Part shown: one piece after another, positions 53,640-60,018 of the stretch
Layout of the letters: each line of letters opens with the position of its first letter
Position numbering within the stretch: position 1 is the stretch's first letter
Virus record (IMG/VR): IMGVR_UViG_3300022538_000807
Location: 1-60,018 of that record
Strand: one strand, 5' to 3'
Length of the DNA: 60,018 bases
Source of the DNA: a virus
Position numbers and translations under genes: made by a program
The notes under the pieces: model-generated
Told to the model about the DNA's origin: nothing
Seen by the model: only the letters and a program-made list of their open reading frames with translations
Databases searched by the model: none

Positions 53640-53652
53640 GACACTCTCCCTT
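53640..53652. repeat. 13-bp inverted repeat, right copy
   Basis: GACACTCTCCCTT sits in the leader of the ParB-like gene, about 26 bp upstream of its ATG. It may be an operator or, with the 52845-52857 copy, form a panhandle of the mRNA. Confidence 0.6.
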
Positions 53653-53718
53653 AAATTATCTTTTTATGCCTCTTGTTTTATTAACAAAATCATTGGGATA
53701 TTTCATCACCAAATCTTT

Positions 53719-54090
53719 CTAGCTTATATAAACACCATTCATAAAATCCCTTCTCTTCTCTTTTATTCTTTTCCTGAATCTCTCTGGATCGATTTCAATG
53801 TATCTGCATATAAATTTGAATCCGAAAACATATTCTTCAGAAGATTTGGAATTGTCAAATATATAAGACTCTGCCACGTTCCCCCTTGCCATTGCTTTAA
53901 GGTCCCGCTCTTCTTTTCTTGTCTTGTTCTTCTTAATACCATCTGCCTTCAATCTTTTGCTGAAATTAAATCCACCCACTCTTATGGCTTGAATATAATC
54001 TGTTATCGCCTGAGCAAGTACCGAAATCATAAGCGCCTTATATCCTTTTTCCGATGACACAATATTGCCTTCTTGTAATTGTTTTCTCAT
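53719..54090 (-). CDS. Hypothetical basic protein, 123 aa
   Basis: 'EKGYKALMISVLAQAITDYIQAIRVGG' helix, then Lys/Arg-rich 'KRLKADGIKKNKTRKEERDLKAMARGNVAESYIFDNSKSSEEYVFGFKFICRYIEIDPERFRKRI'. The pattern (helical start, aromatic 'F.ICRYI.IDPE..R' end) occurs in phage hypothetical proteins of replication regions. Probably binds DNA. Start ATG 54088-54090. Confidence 0.6.
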   Translation of the reverse strand: MRKQLQEGNIVSSEKGYKALMISVLAQAITDYIQAIRVGGFNFSKRLKADGIKKNKTRKEERDLKAMARGNVAESYIFDNSKSSEEYVFGFKFICRYIEIDPERFRKRIKEKRRDFMNGVYIS

Positions 54091-54269
54091 CCCCCTCCTC
54101 CTCTTAAATAGCATTTAAAAAGTGTTAGTCCCGGAGCATCGTATATCCTATCTTTACAATCTTGTCCCAATGGACAACTCTGACAAAACGGATGGAGTCC
54201 GTACCTTGAAAAATTGTATTCAATAAACTTCCTTAGCGGTGCTTGATATAATTCCGAGATATTTGGCAT
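54087..54269 (-). CDS. Cysteine-rich protein, 60 aa
   Basis: 'FCQSCPLGQDCKDRIYDAPGLTLFKCYL' has four cysteines in a compact pattern. It could bind a metal or an Fe-S cluster. Ends in Gly-rich tail that overlaps the next gene. Confidence 0.6.
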   Translation of the reverse strand: MPNISELYQAPLRKFIEYNFSRYGLHPFCQSCPLGQDCKDRIYDAPGLTLFKCYLRGGGG

Positions 54270-54313
54270 AATTACCTCCTGTGCCCCACCCCTGTCCCTT
54301 AATTCCGATATTG

Positions 54314-54658
54314 TTAGTAGGGTTCTACTTGTTTAAATTTTGCTCCAAATAGCATTACAACAAGAGCGGTGAGAACCGTAACAATGGTTTCAACTGGAAT
54401 GCCCAACTGCCAATTTGCCTCGATTGCTGCTAAGATTGCTGATATAATAGTAATCCACCACTTCGGATCTTTCCACTTTCCCGGTTGTGCCTTGAGAGCA
54501 CTTAAATCCAATTTAGCCTCAAAGAAAATGTACGTTAGGATTGCACCTAAACCAACTGCAACAGCAACAGGATCAAAGCTTAATCCAAACTGTTTCTGGA
54601 AAGCCAAGAGAACCGCACCAACGATTGCGACTATAAAGCCGATTGTTTTACGTGACAT
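54314..54658 (-). CDS. Holin-like membrane protein, 114 aa
   Basis: Three hydrophobic segments: 'TIGFIVAIVGAVLLAF', 'VAVAVGLGAILTYIFF' and 'IVTVLTALVVMLFGAKF', with a short amphipathic middle ('WWITIISAILAAIEANW'). Size and topology suit a class I holin. It lies about 2 kb from the endolysin. A non-lytic membrane role is possible. Confidence 0.55.
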   Translation of the reverse strand: MSRKTIGFIVAIVGAVLLAFQKQFGLSFDPVAVAVGLGAILTYIFFEAKLDLSALKAQPGKWKDPKWWITIISAILAAIEANWQLGIPVETIVTVLTALVVMLFGAKFKQVEPY

Positions 54659-54677
54659 TTGTCACCTCCTTTTTTAC

Positions 54678-54935
54678 TTAATATTCTGGTGCATTTGGCA
54701 TTACACCACCAAGGCTTTTTTTCGTGGTTTTTTTCGCACTGCTTTTAATAACTTTTAGTTGGTTAAAATCTACATATTCATGTTTTAGCTTTTTTCCCTC
54801 TTTGTCCACTTTCGGTTCTACGCAGTATTGAATGCAACCATTCATATATTTCACCCTTGCTGTTACAGTTCCCTCAAAGCCAGTCACCACGTCTTTGACT
54901 TTGCTTCCTAGTGGAATCTGAACTTTTTCTTCCAC
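54678..54935 (-). CDS. KOW/SH3-like phage protein, 85 aa
   Basis: 'LGSKVKDVVTGFEGTVTARVKYMNGCIQYCVEP...YVDFNQLKVI' is a small beta barrel widespread in phages and sometimes annotated as a hypothetical phage structural or KOW-like protein. GTG 54933-54935 behind GGAGGTGATG. Tail is Lys-rich then 'GGVMPNAPEY'. Confidence 0.6.
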   Translation of the reverse strand: MEEKVQIPLGSKVKDVVTGFEGTVTARVKYMNGCIQYCVEPKVDKEGKKLKHEYVDFNQLKVIKSSAKKTTKKSLGGVMPNAPEY

Positions 54936-54941
54936 TTCTCA

Positions 54942-55046
54942 TCACCTCCTCTTTTTAGATTTTATGCCCTCATGAGCATATATTAAGTATAAAATACACC
55001 ATAGCCAACCAAATACTAGGCATAGGATGATTAGTAGTTTAGTCAT
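54942..55046 (-). CDS. 34-aa membrane peptide
   Basis: ATG 55044-55046 overlaps the nuclease stop by 8 bp; one span ('LLIILCLVFGWLWCILYLIYA') and basic end. Its last codons form the next ribosome site (AGG AGG T). Confidence 0.5.
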   Translation of the reverse strand: MTKLLIILCLVFGWLWCILYLIYAHEGIKSKKRR

Positions 55047-55356
55047 AGAATTCCTTAATCCAGTATTTACGATCTTTCCAAACCCAAATCCATTTTTGGC
55101 AACATTTAGGAAGTTTAAAGGCTTTTATCTTGTCTCTTGTTTCAACGTCACATCTATTTGATTTGCACTGGATAAAAAGTAAATGGCTACCATCGGCAGC
55201 AACTCCTAAAACATCAAACAATCTAAAAAGATCAATGTTTTGATATTGCACCCTAATGGTTTTCCATGTTATATAGCCCATTTTTTTCAATTCATCTTCA
55301 CATGCCTTTTCTATTCGTTGTCCTTTCCTGGTCTTTTGTATTGCCACTTTATTCAT
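55039..55356 (-). CDS. PD-(D/E)XK-like nuclease, 105 aa
   Basis: 'RKGQRIEKACEDELKKMGYITWKTIRV' (helix with Glu) and 'FDVLGVAADGSHLLFIQCKSNR' (Asp, then Q-x-K) follow the PD-(D/E)XK fold of VRR-NUC/Holliday-junction resolvase-like nucleases. It may resolve branched DNA during replication or packaging. ATG 55354-55356 is preferred to an earlier in-frame start. Confidence 0.65.
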   Translation of the reverse strand: MNKVAIQKTRKGQRIEKACEDELKKMGYITWKTIRVQYQNIDLFRLFDVLGVAADGSHLLFIQCKSNRCDVETRDKIKAFKLPKCCQKWIWVWKDRKYWIKEFYD

Positions 55357-55498
55357 TATTCCTCTCTGCATCCGCCCTTAACCTTCTCATGTCCGATTCA
55401 AGATGGAGCTTGAGAAATTCAGCCCTTTCTATTAGCACGCCAAGATGTGCGACTATCTCTGAAAGTAGGAAATAAGCATCTTTTTTTGGCTCTTCCAT
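55349..55498 (-). CDS. Hypothetical helical protein, 49 aa
   Basis: ATG 55496-55498 shares a base with the previous stop. Coiled-coil like ('LLSEIVAHLGVLIERAEFLKLHLESDMRRLRADAE'). Overlaps the nuclease start by 8 bp. Confidence 0.55.
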   Translation of the reverse strand: MEEPKKDAYFLLSEIVAHLGVLIERAEFLKLHLESDMRRLRADAERNNE

Positions 55499-55698
55499 TA
55501 TTTCTCCCTCCCTTGCTTTGGTCTCCCCACTTCAAAATCCTTACAAGGTGGAGGTGCATTGAGTAAATCGTATTTTTCGTTAAGTTCCATAGGAGATTTG
55601 TCTAAGTCACAAATTCCCCACGTTGTAGGATTCTCTATCCTGCTATATCTTGTGAAGTACTTACATCGAGGACATCGATATACGTTGTAGATTCTCAT
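55498..55698 (-). CDS. Zinc-type small protein, 66 aa
   Basis: 'YRCPRCKYFTRYSRIENPTTWGICDLDKSPMEL...CKDF' has the CxxC...C...C pattern with TxWGxC motif seen in small phage proteins. ATG 55696-55698 behind GGAGAAG. Confidence 0.55.
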   Translation of the reverse strand: MRIYNVYRCPRCKYFTRYSRIENPTTWGICDLDKSPMELNEKYDLLNAPPPCKDFEVGRPKQGREK

Positions 55699-55711
55699 TT
55701 CTTCTCCTCTC

Positions 55712-55918
55712 TTATCCCTCAAAAAGCAAGATAATTCCTCCGACTATTATTATCGGCAATCCAAAAATCAGCAAGGCAACAAAAATCAAAGTCGCTATTA
55801 CCCAATAGGTTTTGCCGCTGCTCCAGTTGGTATAATAACCTTCTTTCGCAGTATTAATAGTACAAAACACAGCGATGATTAGATTGATGCTAAAATAGAC
55901 GATTATCCACCAGAACAT
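55712..55918 (-). CDS. Two-span membrane protein, 68 aa
   Basis: Spans 'WWIIVYFSINLIIAVFC' and 'YWVIATLIFVALLIFGLPIIIVGGIILLF' joined by a polar loop. Holin-like in size; function unknown. Confidence 0.55.
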   Translation of the reverse strand: MFWWIIVYFSINLIIAVFCTINTAKEGYYTNWSSGKTYWVIATLIFVALLIFGLPIIIVGGIILLFEG

Positions 55919-56248
55919 CTAACCCTCCTTTATCTTTACAACCACTTCATAATATTCTTTCTTAACCGTCTCTCCTGGCTGTAAGAAATATTTACTACCT
56001 CGTTCCCGAATGATTGACAGAACTTCCTTTTCATGCCTACTGCTTCGCATGCTAAAATAGTCAATAACCTCCCAAAGCAACTCCTCGTCGTCATCAATAT
56101 CATCATCATTTCTTATGGGAATTAAACTCCCTTCGTTTGTCTCCAAAACATACCCATCTCGTATGCTGTGGATAATAAGATACCACGAATCCTTATCAAG
56201 CCGAAGAGTAGTTATGGTTGTTTTTTCTTTTTTTGTGAGCTTTTTCAT
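55919..56248 (-). CDS. Hypothetical protein, 109 aa
   Basis: 'KEKTTITTLRLDKDSWYLIIHSIRDGYVLETNEGSLIPI' then acidic 'DDDIDDDEELLWEVIDYF'. Mixed beta/helix, soluble. Directly follows a 34-aa membrane peptide (ATGA). No family recognised. Confidence 0.6.
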   Translation of the reverse strand: MKKLTKKEKTTITTLRLDKDSWYLIIHSIRDGYVLETNEGSLIPIRNDDDIDDDEELLWEVIDYFSMRSSRHEKEVLSIIRERGSKYFLQPGETVKKEYYEVVVKIKEG

Positions 56249-56349
56249 TCCTCACTCCTCTTTCCTGCTATTAAAATTGCAATAATAAAAATACCAAACA
56301 TTGTACCAATAAATAAACCGACTATTAAACCAATAACAAATGGACTCAT
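56245..56349 (-). CDS. 34-aa membrane peptide
   Basis: A Gly-rich hydrophobic hairpin or single span ('FVIGLIVGLFIGTMFGIFIIAILIAG') with basic end. ATG 56347-56349 follows GAGGGAGGAAT from the tail of the initiator gene. Confidence 0.5.
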   Translation of the reverse strand: MSPFVIGLIVGLFIGTMFGIFIIAILIAGKRSEE

Positions 56350-56350
56350 G

Positions 56351-57283
56351 TTATTCCTCCCTCGCAGAATACTCTTGCGAGAACGCTGCAATCTTCTCTT
56401 TCCTTATATTTTCAAGCTCTTCTAGCTTGTCTATATCCTTTGCTTTTTTTGCCTTTTTCACCTCATCGGCAAGTTCCTTGTCTATTTCGAGAAGCTTTCT
56501 TACCCTAGCTTCGTTATATTCAATTTCTCGCTTTGTTATTTCGTGGATATTTTCACCCACTTGAGGGCGGCGTTTTGGTAATATTTCGTTCCGATAGTTC
56601 TCAAAGTTTGACTTGCGGAATAGGGTGGATGGGCGCAAGTTTCTGTTATATTCCGAACTATCCAACCATTGCGATGCTTTCACGTCTATCACAAATTTCA
56701 GTTCTTTCAAGGTTGTTGGATTCTTATCGCTTAATCGACCATTAATGAGCTTAATTACAGTATCATTATCCATGTCGAAGTTTTTTCCAGTTTTTTCATT
56801 CAGATATTTTATAACTTCGTGGCGGATTTCTCTATATATATCTTTAATTCCATTCTTATTTCTTACTTCTTTCTTCTTATTTCTATGGGACGTATTTTTT
56901 TCGGAGTTACTTCCTTTTAAATCTGTAGTTACTTCGGACTTACTTCGTAGAATCCTTACTGTATAATTATCAGTTAACTCCTTTAATTTAGGACATTTAA
57001 GCCATATTTCTTTATCATTCAAATTATAGAAAATTCGTTCCTTTTTTGATGTAAAATCTAAAAATTTTATCATCATTTTTCTGTCAATTTTTCTTGAAAA
57101 TCTTCCTAAAAACCATTGAAAATTGAATGTATTTTCACCTGGATTTTCTACAGAAAATTCTTTCGACATGATTTCTAATATACGAAAAAACATATAATAT
57201 CCCTTAAATCCAAACTCATTTTCAATCGCTCCAATATCCGGATCGTCTCCCGATTCAATTAAATGCTTAAACCATCTCATCAT
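56351..57283 (-). CDS. Phage replication initiation protein, 310 aa
   Basis: N-terminal domain: 'RWFKHLIESGDDPDIGAIENEFGFKGYYMFFRILEIM', a DUF4373/Lin1244-type winged helix typical of phage replication proteins. C-terminal: 'VIKYLNEKTGKNFDMDNDTVIKLINGRLSD...LKELKFVIDVKASQW...LRPSTLFRKSNFENY' is the conserved phage C-terminal replisome-organiser domain (phg_2220_C). Together they define an O-like initiator that loads a host helicase. The promoter at 57290-57318 puts transcription start on the ATG itself, so the message may be leaderless. Confidence 0.85.
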   Translation of the reverse strand: MMRWFKHLIESGDDPDIGAIENEFGFKGYYMFFRILEIMSKEFSVENPGENTFNFQWFLGRFSRKIDRKMMIKFLDFTSKKERIFYNLNDKEIWLKCPKLKELTDNYTVRILRSKSEVTTDLKGSNSEKNTSHRNKKKEVRNKNGIKDIYREIRHEVIKYLNEKTGKNFDMDNDTVIKLINGRLSDKNPTTLKELKFVIDVKASQWLDSSEYNRNLRPSTLFRKSNFENYRNEILPKRRPQVGENIHEITKREIEYNEARVRKLLEIDKELADEVKKAKKAKDIDKLEELENIRKEKIAAFSQEYSAREE

Positions 57284-57289
57284 AATTTC

Positions 57290-57318
57290 ATTTTACCAAA
57301 TTCCCGCTTCCTCGTCAA
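57290..57318 (-). promoter_or_regulatory. Sigma70 promoter P57.3 for the replication unit
   Basis: TTGACG (57313-57318), 17-bp spacer, TAAAAT (57290-57295) on the minus strand. The first base of the initiator ATG (57283) is at the expected +1. Confidence 0.8.
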
Positions 57319-57369
57319 GTACAAATCACCTTATTGACATATCTATCAACTTCTTGCTTTGTGTGCATC

Positions 57370-57525
57370 TTATTCTACCCTCATAAAATCCTTTGTTCCA
57401 ATTACGGTTTCGAGGGACCTCCAAATTCTTTTTTCTTTATCTCTTGCTTCGGTAATTTTAATAAAGGAATCTATTAATTTATCGGACAGTTTTAACCAAA
57501 GATCACCCATTAATATTTCGCTCAT
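57370..57525 (-). CDS. Hypothetical helical protein, 51 aa
   Basis: ATG 57523-57525 behind GGGGGAGG. 'LSDKLIDSFIKITEARDKEKRIWRSLETVIG' predicts two helices. Last gene before promoter P57.3. Unknown role. Confidence 0.55.
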   Translation of the reverse strand: MSEILMGDLWLKLSDKLIDSFIKITEARDKEKRIWRSLETVIGTKDFMRVE

Positions 57526-57610
57526 CTTTCCTCCCCCAAACTCTTGACTCAATACTTCAAAAGCTTAGGGGAAGAGGAAGGAGGTTGCCCCTTCCCATGC
57601 GCAAGTAAAA

Positions 57611-58051
57611 TTAGAAGGGCACAGAATCGTCTTCATCTTCATCTTTCTTGTTATTCTCAGGTTCAGGCACATCATCTTCAACATCTGGAACAGCAATATT
57701 AGCAATCCTTGCCCATTTCTTTGTGGGGTCGTTTTTATCCGGTTCATGGATAATACTGGCTTCAAAACTTTGTCCTATAACATCAACATCGTCAAGATGA
57801 ACCTCATCTTTCTCATCTGGTTTTCCACCCAAGGCAAGGAGGACATCACGATAGCGATCATCCCAGGGGACAAGTGATTCTGTATGGAATCGTACATTTC
57901 CGTTCTCGTCTTCTGCTCTAAAAAAAAATGTTACAGCGATAAAATCCTTAACTCCACCAGTTTTTCGCCTCTTCTCCGGCTCTTTGCTAAGGGTAAAAGT
58001 ATAACGTCCTTCTGCCAATCGTTGTGGCTGATAAGGTGGTAAATCTGTCAT
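57611..58051 (-). CDS. SSB-like protein with acidic tail, 146 aa
   Basis: A beta-rich domain ('GRYTFTLSKEPEKRRKTGGVKDFIAVTFFFRAEDENG', 'EVHLDDVDVIGQSFEASIIHEPD') is followed by a very acidic tail ending 'DEDEDDSVPF', the hallmark of single-stranded DNA-binding proteins, whose D-D-x-x-P-F tip recruits partner proteins. Directly downstream of a RecA-like ATPase. A recombination partner role is likely. Confidence 0.65.
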   Translation of the reverse strand: MTDLPPYQPQRLAEGRYTFTLSKEPEKRRKTGGVKDFIAVTFFFRAEDENGNVRFHTESLVPWDDRYRDVLLALGGKPDEKDEVHLDDVDVIGQSFEASIIHEPDKNDPTKKWARIANIAVPDVEDDVPEPENNKKDEDEDDSVPF

Positions 58052-58054
58052 TTT

Positions 58055-58201
58055 TTATTCTCCTTTTTTTATTTTAATCCAACCAGTTCCCCCACATGAG
58101 TAACAACGAACCTTTTGAGGATGGATTAAATGGTGTTGATTTGGAAGAGAGACTCTTCCCTCCCCATTACATGCTGAACATTTCTTCTGTTCTTCTTTCA
58201 C
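58055..58201 (-). CDS. 48-aa DnaJ-type zinc-knuckle protein
   Basis: 'CSACNGEGRV' and 'CYSCGGTGW' are two CxxCxGxG units separated by 21 residues. GTG 58199-58201 behind AGGAGGAGA overlaps the RecA-like stop as GTGA. Same design as the protein at 48320-48466. Confidence 0.6.
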   Translation of the reverse strand: MKEEQKKCSACNGEGRVSLPNQHHLIHPQKVRCYSCGGTGWIKIKKGE

Positions 58202-59232
58202 TTCTCCTCCTTTTCCTCTGGTTTCTTTTCGCTTTTTACCATAAGAAGCTCCAATCCAATCTCAAGTTCCTGCAATTTCTTCCCCTCAACTTCTGTCCAA
58301 GAGCGGGTGTCGAAAATCTCCTTCAAAAGATTGGAACGTGAAGTTTTGTCCTCTGAACTTTGGCGTGGGAAAAGGACATAAAGCTCTTCCCTGATTTTTT
58401 CTAGTAGAATACTGTGTCGCCTGTGAAGTTCATAACCGTTATTTTTATTCTTAAAAAGTTCATCTGAGGTTCTATCCGTGTCTATAGCTCGATGCTTTTT
58501 ACCTAAACTCAGAAGTTCAACATGAGGAAGAAAGTCTTTAAATCCAGGATTATCAAAATGCTTGCCTTCCAATTTAGATTGCACGTTCCACCTATCTTTA
58601 ATTACCCACGCTCTATGAGTCCACCCACTCCCAATTTTGGGTGATTTATGAATCTGCTCAAGTTCAACAAGCAAATTGGGTTCATATTGAATTTCCGTTT
58701 CACTCCGCATTTTAGTACCCACTTTCTTAACCTCTTTTACACCCGCTTCATCAATAACATCTTCCCATTTGTCAGCAGAACGACCAGCCATTATTATATG
58801 AAGACTAGAGTTTATGAATTTGGTAGTAAGCTGTCGCCACGTCTGCTTGATTGCCGGCCAATGACTGATTGTGATTCTGGAAATCTTCTTCTCTCTACAA
58901 TAGCTTTCTGTCATTTCGTTCCAAATGTGTGTCAGGCTATCAATTATAAGCACGGCACATTCTTTTTCGGCTTCATCAATAATGTCTAGGCAGTCTTTAA
59001 ATGCCCTGGTTTTTGCCACTACCAAACCAATTTTAGCTTCCTTGAACGTTGGAATCATGAAGTCGCTTCCCGTCTCCGTGTCTAAAAATGCACATGCTTT
59101 TTTCGATTTAATAAGCTTATGAAGCCCGATGGCGATCAGCGTTGAAGTGTACGTCTTTCCCGATCCGGCCTCTCCATAGAAAGCCATTTTTAAAAAGCTT
59201 GTTTCATTTTTTGCTTTTTGCAAAAGTTTCAT
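58198..59232 (-). CDS. RecA-fold ATPase (Sak4-like recombinase), 344 aa
   Basis: Walker A 'MAFYGEAGSGKTYTSTLIAIG' near residues 16-36, 'CAFLDTETGSDFM', Walker B 'CAVLIIDSLTHIWNEM', then 'HIIMAGRSADKWE'. This is the AAA_24/Sak4-type phage NTPase used in homologous recombination, often paired with an SSB. The C-terminal 90 residues are Lys/Glu-rich helix. ATG 59230-59232 overlaps the previous stop. Confidence 0.75.
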   Translation of the reverse strand: MKLLQKAKNETSFLKMAFYGEAGSGKTYTSTLIAIGLHKLIKSKKACAFLDTETGSDFMIPTFKEAKIGLVVAKTRAFKDCLDIIDEAEKECAVLIIDSLTHIWNEMTESYCREKKISRITISHWPAIKQTWRQLTTKFINSSLHIIMAGRSADKWEDVIDEAGVKEVKKVGTKMRSETEIQYEPNLLVELEQIHKSPKIGSGWTHRAWVIKDRWNVQSKLEGKHFDNPGFKDFLPHVELLSLGKKHRAIDTDRTSDELFKNKNNGYELHRRHSILLEKIREELYVLFPRQSSEDKTSRSNLLKEIFDTRSWTEVEGKKLQELEIGLELLMVKSEKKPEEKEEK

Positions 59233-59432
59233 TTTTCCTCCTTTTTTCTCCACCATTCTTTGAGAATTTTTCTTAATTCACCTCCACATTTTCCACATAA
59301 ATCAAATTTTTCTCCAGGACGTGGATTATCAGTATCCCAACGGATTCCCCCAAGAATGTCTTCTCCTCCAATAGAATAATACTGGATTGCAGAAAATTTT
59401 CCACACCTATCGCACTTTATTGCCTTGCTCAT
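59229..59432 (-). CDS. Zinc-ribbon protein, 67 aa
   Basis: 'KCDRCGKFSAIQYYSIGG' and 'DLCGKCGGELRKILKEWW' form a four-cysteine ribbon of the style found in many phage small proteins near recombination genes. Both ends overlap neighbours by 4 bp. Confidence 0.65.
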   Translation of the reverse strand: MSKAIKCDRCGKFSAIQYYSIGGEDILGGIRWDTDNPRPGEKFDLCGKCGGELRKILKEWWRKKEEK

Positions 59433-59686
59433 TTAATCCTCCTATATTCAAGTGAATATGATTGAGATTGGGGAAGAAGCCCTCCATCTAGCGTAAGTTC
59501 AAAAGACGGGTGATAAAAGTATGCTATAAATGTATCTGTTCCATAATTATAATGGGTTGATAGATATTCAGCATCATCGGGGATTGGGGTTCTAGTAATT
59601 TCTACTTTTCCCTTTTTTAAAATGATGTTCAAAAAGTCAGGAGTAAATTTTACTCCAAATATTTTTCTTTCTCGCTTTTTTCTCAT
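59429..59686 (-). CDS. Hypothetical protein, 85 aa
   Basis: Beta-rich ('KIFGVKFTPDFLNIILKKGKVEITRTPIPDDAEYLSTHYNYGTDTFIAYFYHPSFELT'). No family recognised. Coupled to the zinc ribbon by ATGA. Confidence 0.55.
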   Translation of the reverse strand: MRKKRERKIFGVKFTPDFLNIILKKGKVEITRTPIPDDAEYLSTHYNYGTDTFIAYFYHPSFELTLDGGLLPQSQSYSLEYRRIK

Positions 59687-59696
59687 TAACCTTCCC

Positions 59697-59990
59697 TTAT
59701 TCCTTCAATCGTTTTGATGAAACAACAATTTCGGGAAGATTGACTTTAAAAAAATCCACGATTTCTTCTTTTGATTCACATACCATTTTAGCAATTCCGG
59801 CTCGTACCATTTCTTTTCCGCTTTCGGCTTGACGAATACCTTTGTAAAAATTCAAAAAATTGATTATCAATTTACCGTCTATCTGCATCAAGTTCACTTT
59901 TGTAGCGTGAGGAGATTCCAAAATTTCTTTTAATTTGGTAAGGCTTAGTTCTAATAAACCTTCACACGTCTTCTCTCTTTTCTTATCCAT
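59697..59990 (-). CDS. Hypothetical helical protein, 97 aa
   Basis: Helical throughout ('LLELSLTKLKEILESPHATKVNLMQIDGKLIINFLNFYKGIRQAESG'). The style recalls small phage proteins that precede recombination genes, but no family is recognised. The gene spans the assembly junction; its first 113 bases are repeated at the left edge. ATG 59988-59990 behind AGGAGG. Confidence 0.6.
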   Translation of the reverse strand: MDKKREKTCEGLLELSLTKLKEILESPHATKVNLMQIDGKLIINFLNFYKGIRQAESGKEMVRAGIAKMVCESKEEIVDFFKVNLPEIVVSSKRLKE

Positions 59991-60018
59991 TGATTGACCT
60001 CCTAATTTTAAATAGTAA
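59878..60018. repeat. Terminal direct repeat, right copy (circle junction)
   Basis: Identical to 1-141. It joins the ends of the circular map inside the 97-aa gene. Confidence 0.95.

Noticed and set aside
52845-53652. Transposable element bounded by 13-bp inverted repeats
   Set aside because: The enclosed gene is ParB-like, not a transposase. No flanking target-site duplication is visible, and the repeats lie tightly at the mRNA ends.
57565-57765. 66-codon minus-strand frame overlapping the SSB-like gene
   Set aside because: It overlaps the acidic-tail region of the SSB-like protein in another frame and has no ribosome site.

Overview
The window looks like a complete, circularly closed genome of an uncultivated tailed bacteriophage with siphovirus-type morphology. 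The first 141 bases are repeated exactly as the last 141 (1-141 = 59878-60018), so the non-redundant map is 59,877 bp. A 141-base overlap is what a k=141 de Bruijn assembler leaves on a circular contig. Every gene I accept is on the minus strand. Most starts carry a strong GGAGG-type ribosome site. The four promoters I can defend are bacterial sigma70-like (TTGACN, 17-bp spacer, A/T-rich -10 box). A Sec-type signal-peptide cassette, a possible lipoprotein/coiled-coil pair resembling spanins, an M15 peptidase and many surface-glycan enzymes suggest a bacterial host, probably diderm; the host itself cannot be named from the sequence. I see no integrase, CI-like repressor, DNA polymerase or complete tRNA.

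Layout in the direction of transcription (right to left). Unit 1 starts at a promoter at 57.3 kb: a phage replication-initiation protein, a PD-(D/E)XK-like nuclease, a holin-like membrane protein and a ParB-like protein whose gene is flanked by 13-bp inverted repeats. Unit 2 starts at 52.8 kb: M15 endolysin, calcineurin-like phosphoesterase, candidate spanin pair, putative small terminase, a second tail-tube-like protein, a truncated tRNA-like hairpin and the large terminase. Unit 3 starts at 46.8 kb and is the long virion operon: DNA methyltransferase, portal, SPP1-gp7-like protein, a glycan/radical-SAM island, HK97-type protease, two tandem HK97-fold capsid proteins, a strong terminator, four signal-peptide proteins, connector and neck proteins interleaved with more glycosyltransferases, tail tube, frameshifted tail chaperones, tape measure, baseplate proteins and a candidate glycoside-hydrolase tail protein. 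Unit 4 starts at 5.24 kb, runs through about 25 tiny overlapping genes (many zinc ribbons, a DNA methyltransferase, a Lar-like anti-restriction protein), crosses the circle junction and continues into a RecA-like ATPase and an SSB-like protein.

Two themes stand out. First, about 16 glycan-tailoring or small-molecule enzymes (nine glycosyltransferase genes, four non-DNA methyltransferases, a sulfotransferase-like protein, a polysaccharide deacetylase and a B12-type radical SAM enzyme) sit inside the virion operon at nearly every junction between head and connector genes. They would be made with the virion parts, as expected for virion glycosylation or late remodelling of the host surface. Second, several virion components are present twice: major capsid protein, tail-tube protein, and a fibre-plus-helper pair. 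The second fibre pair carries Sec signal peptides and belongs to a run of four consecutive signal-peptide genes, a candidate for an undescribed phage-encoded exported system.

The largest non-coding gap (37070-37655) holds nested inverted repeats that could fold into an RNA of about 135 nt, a tandem 13-bp repeat, an AT-rich stretch and an 11-bp operator-like inverted repeat. It is a candidate for a new structured RNA or a replication/control region.
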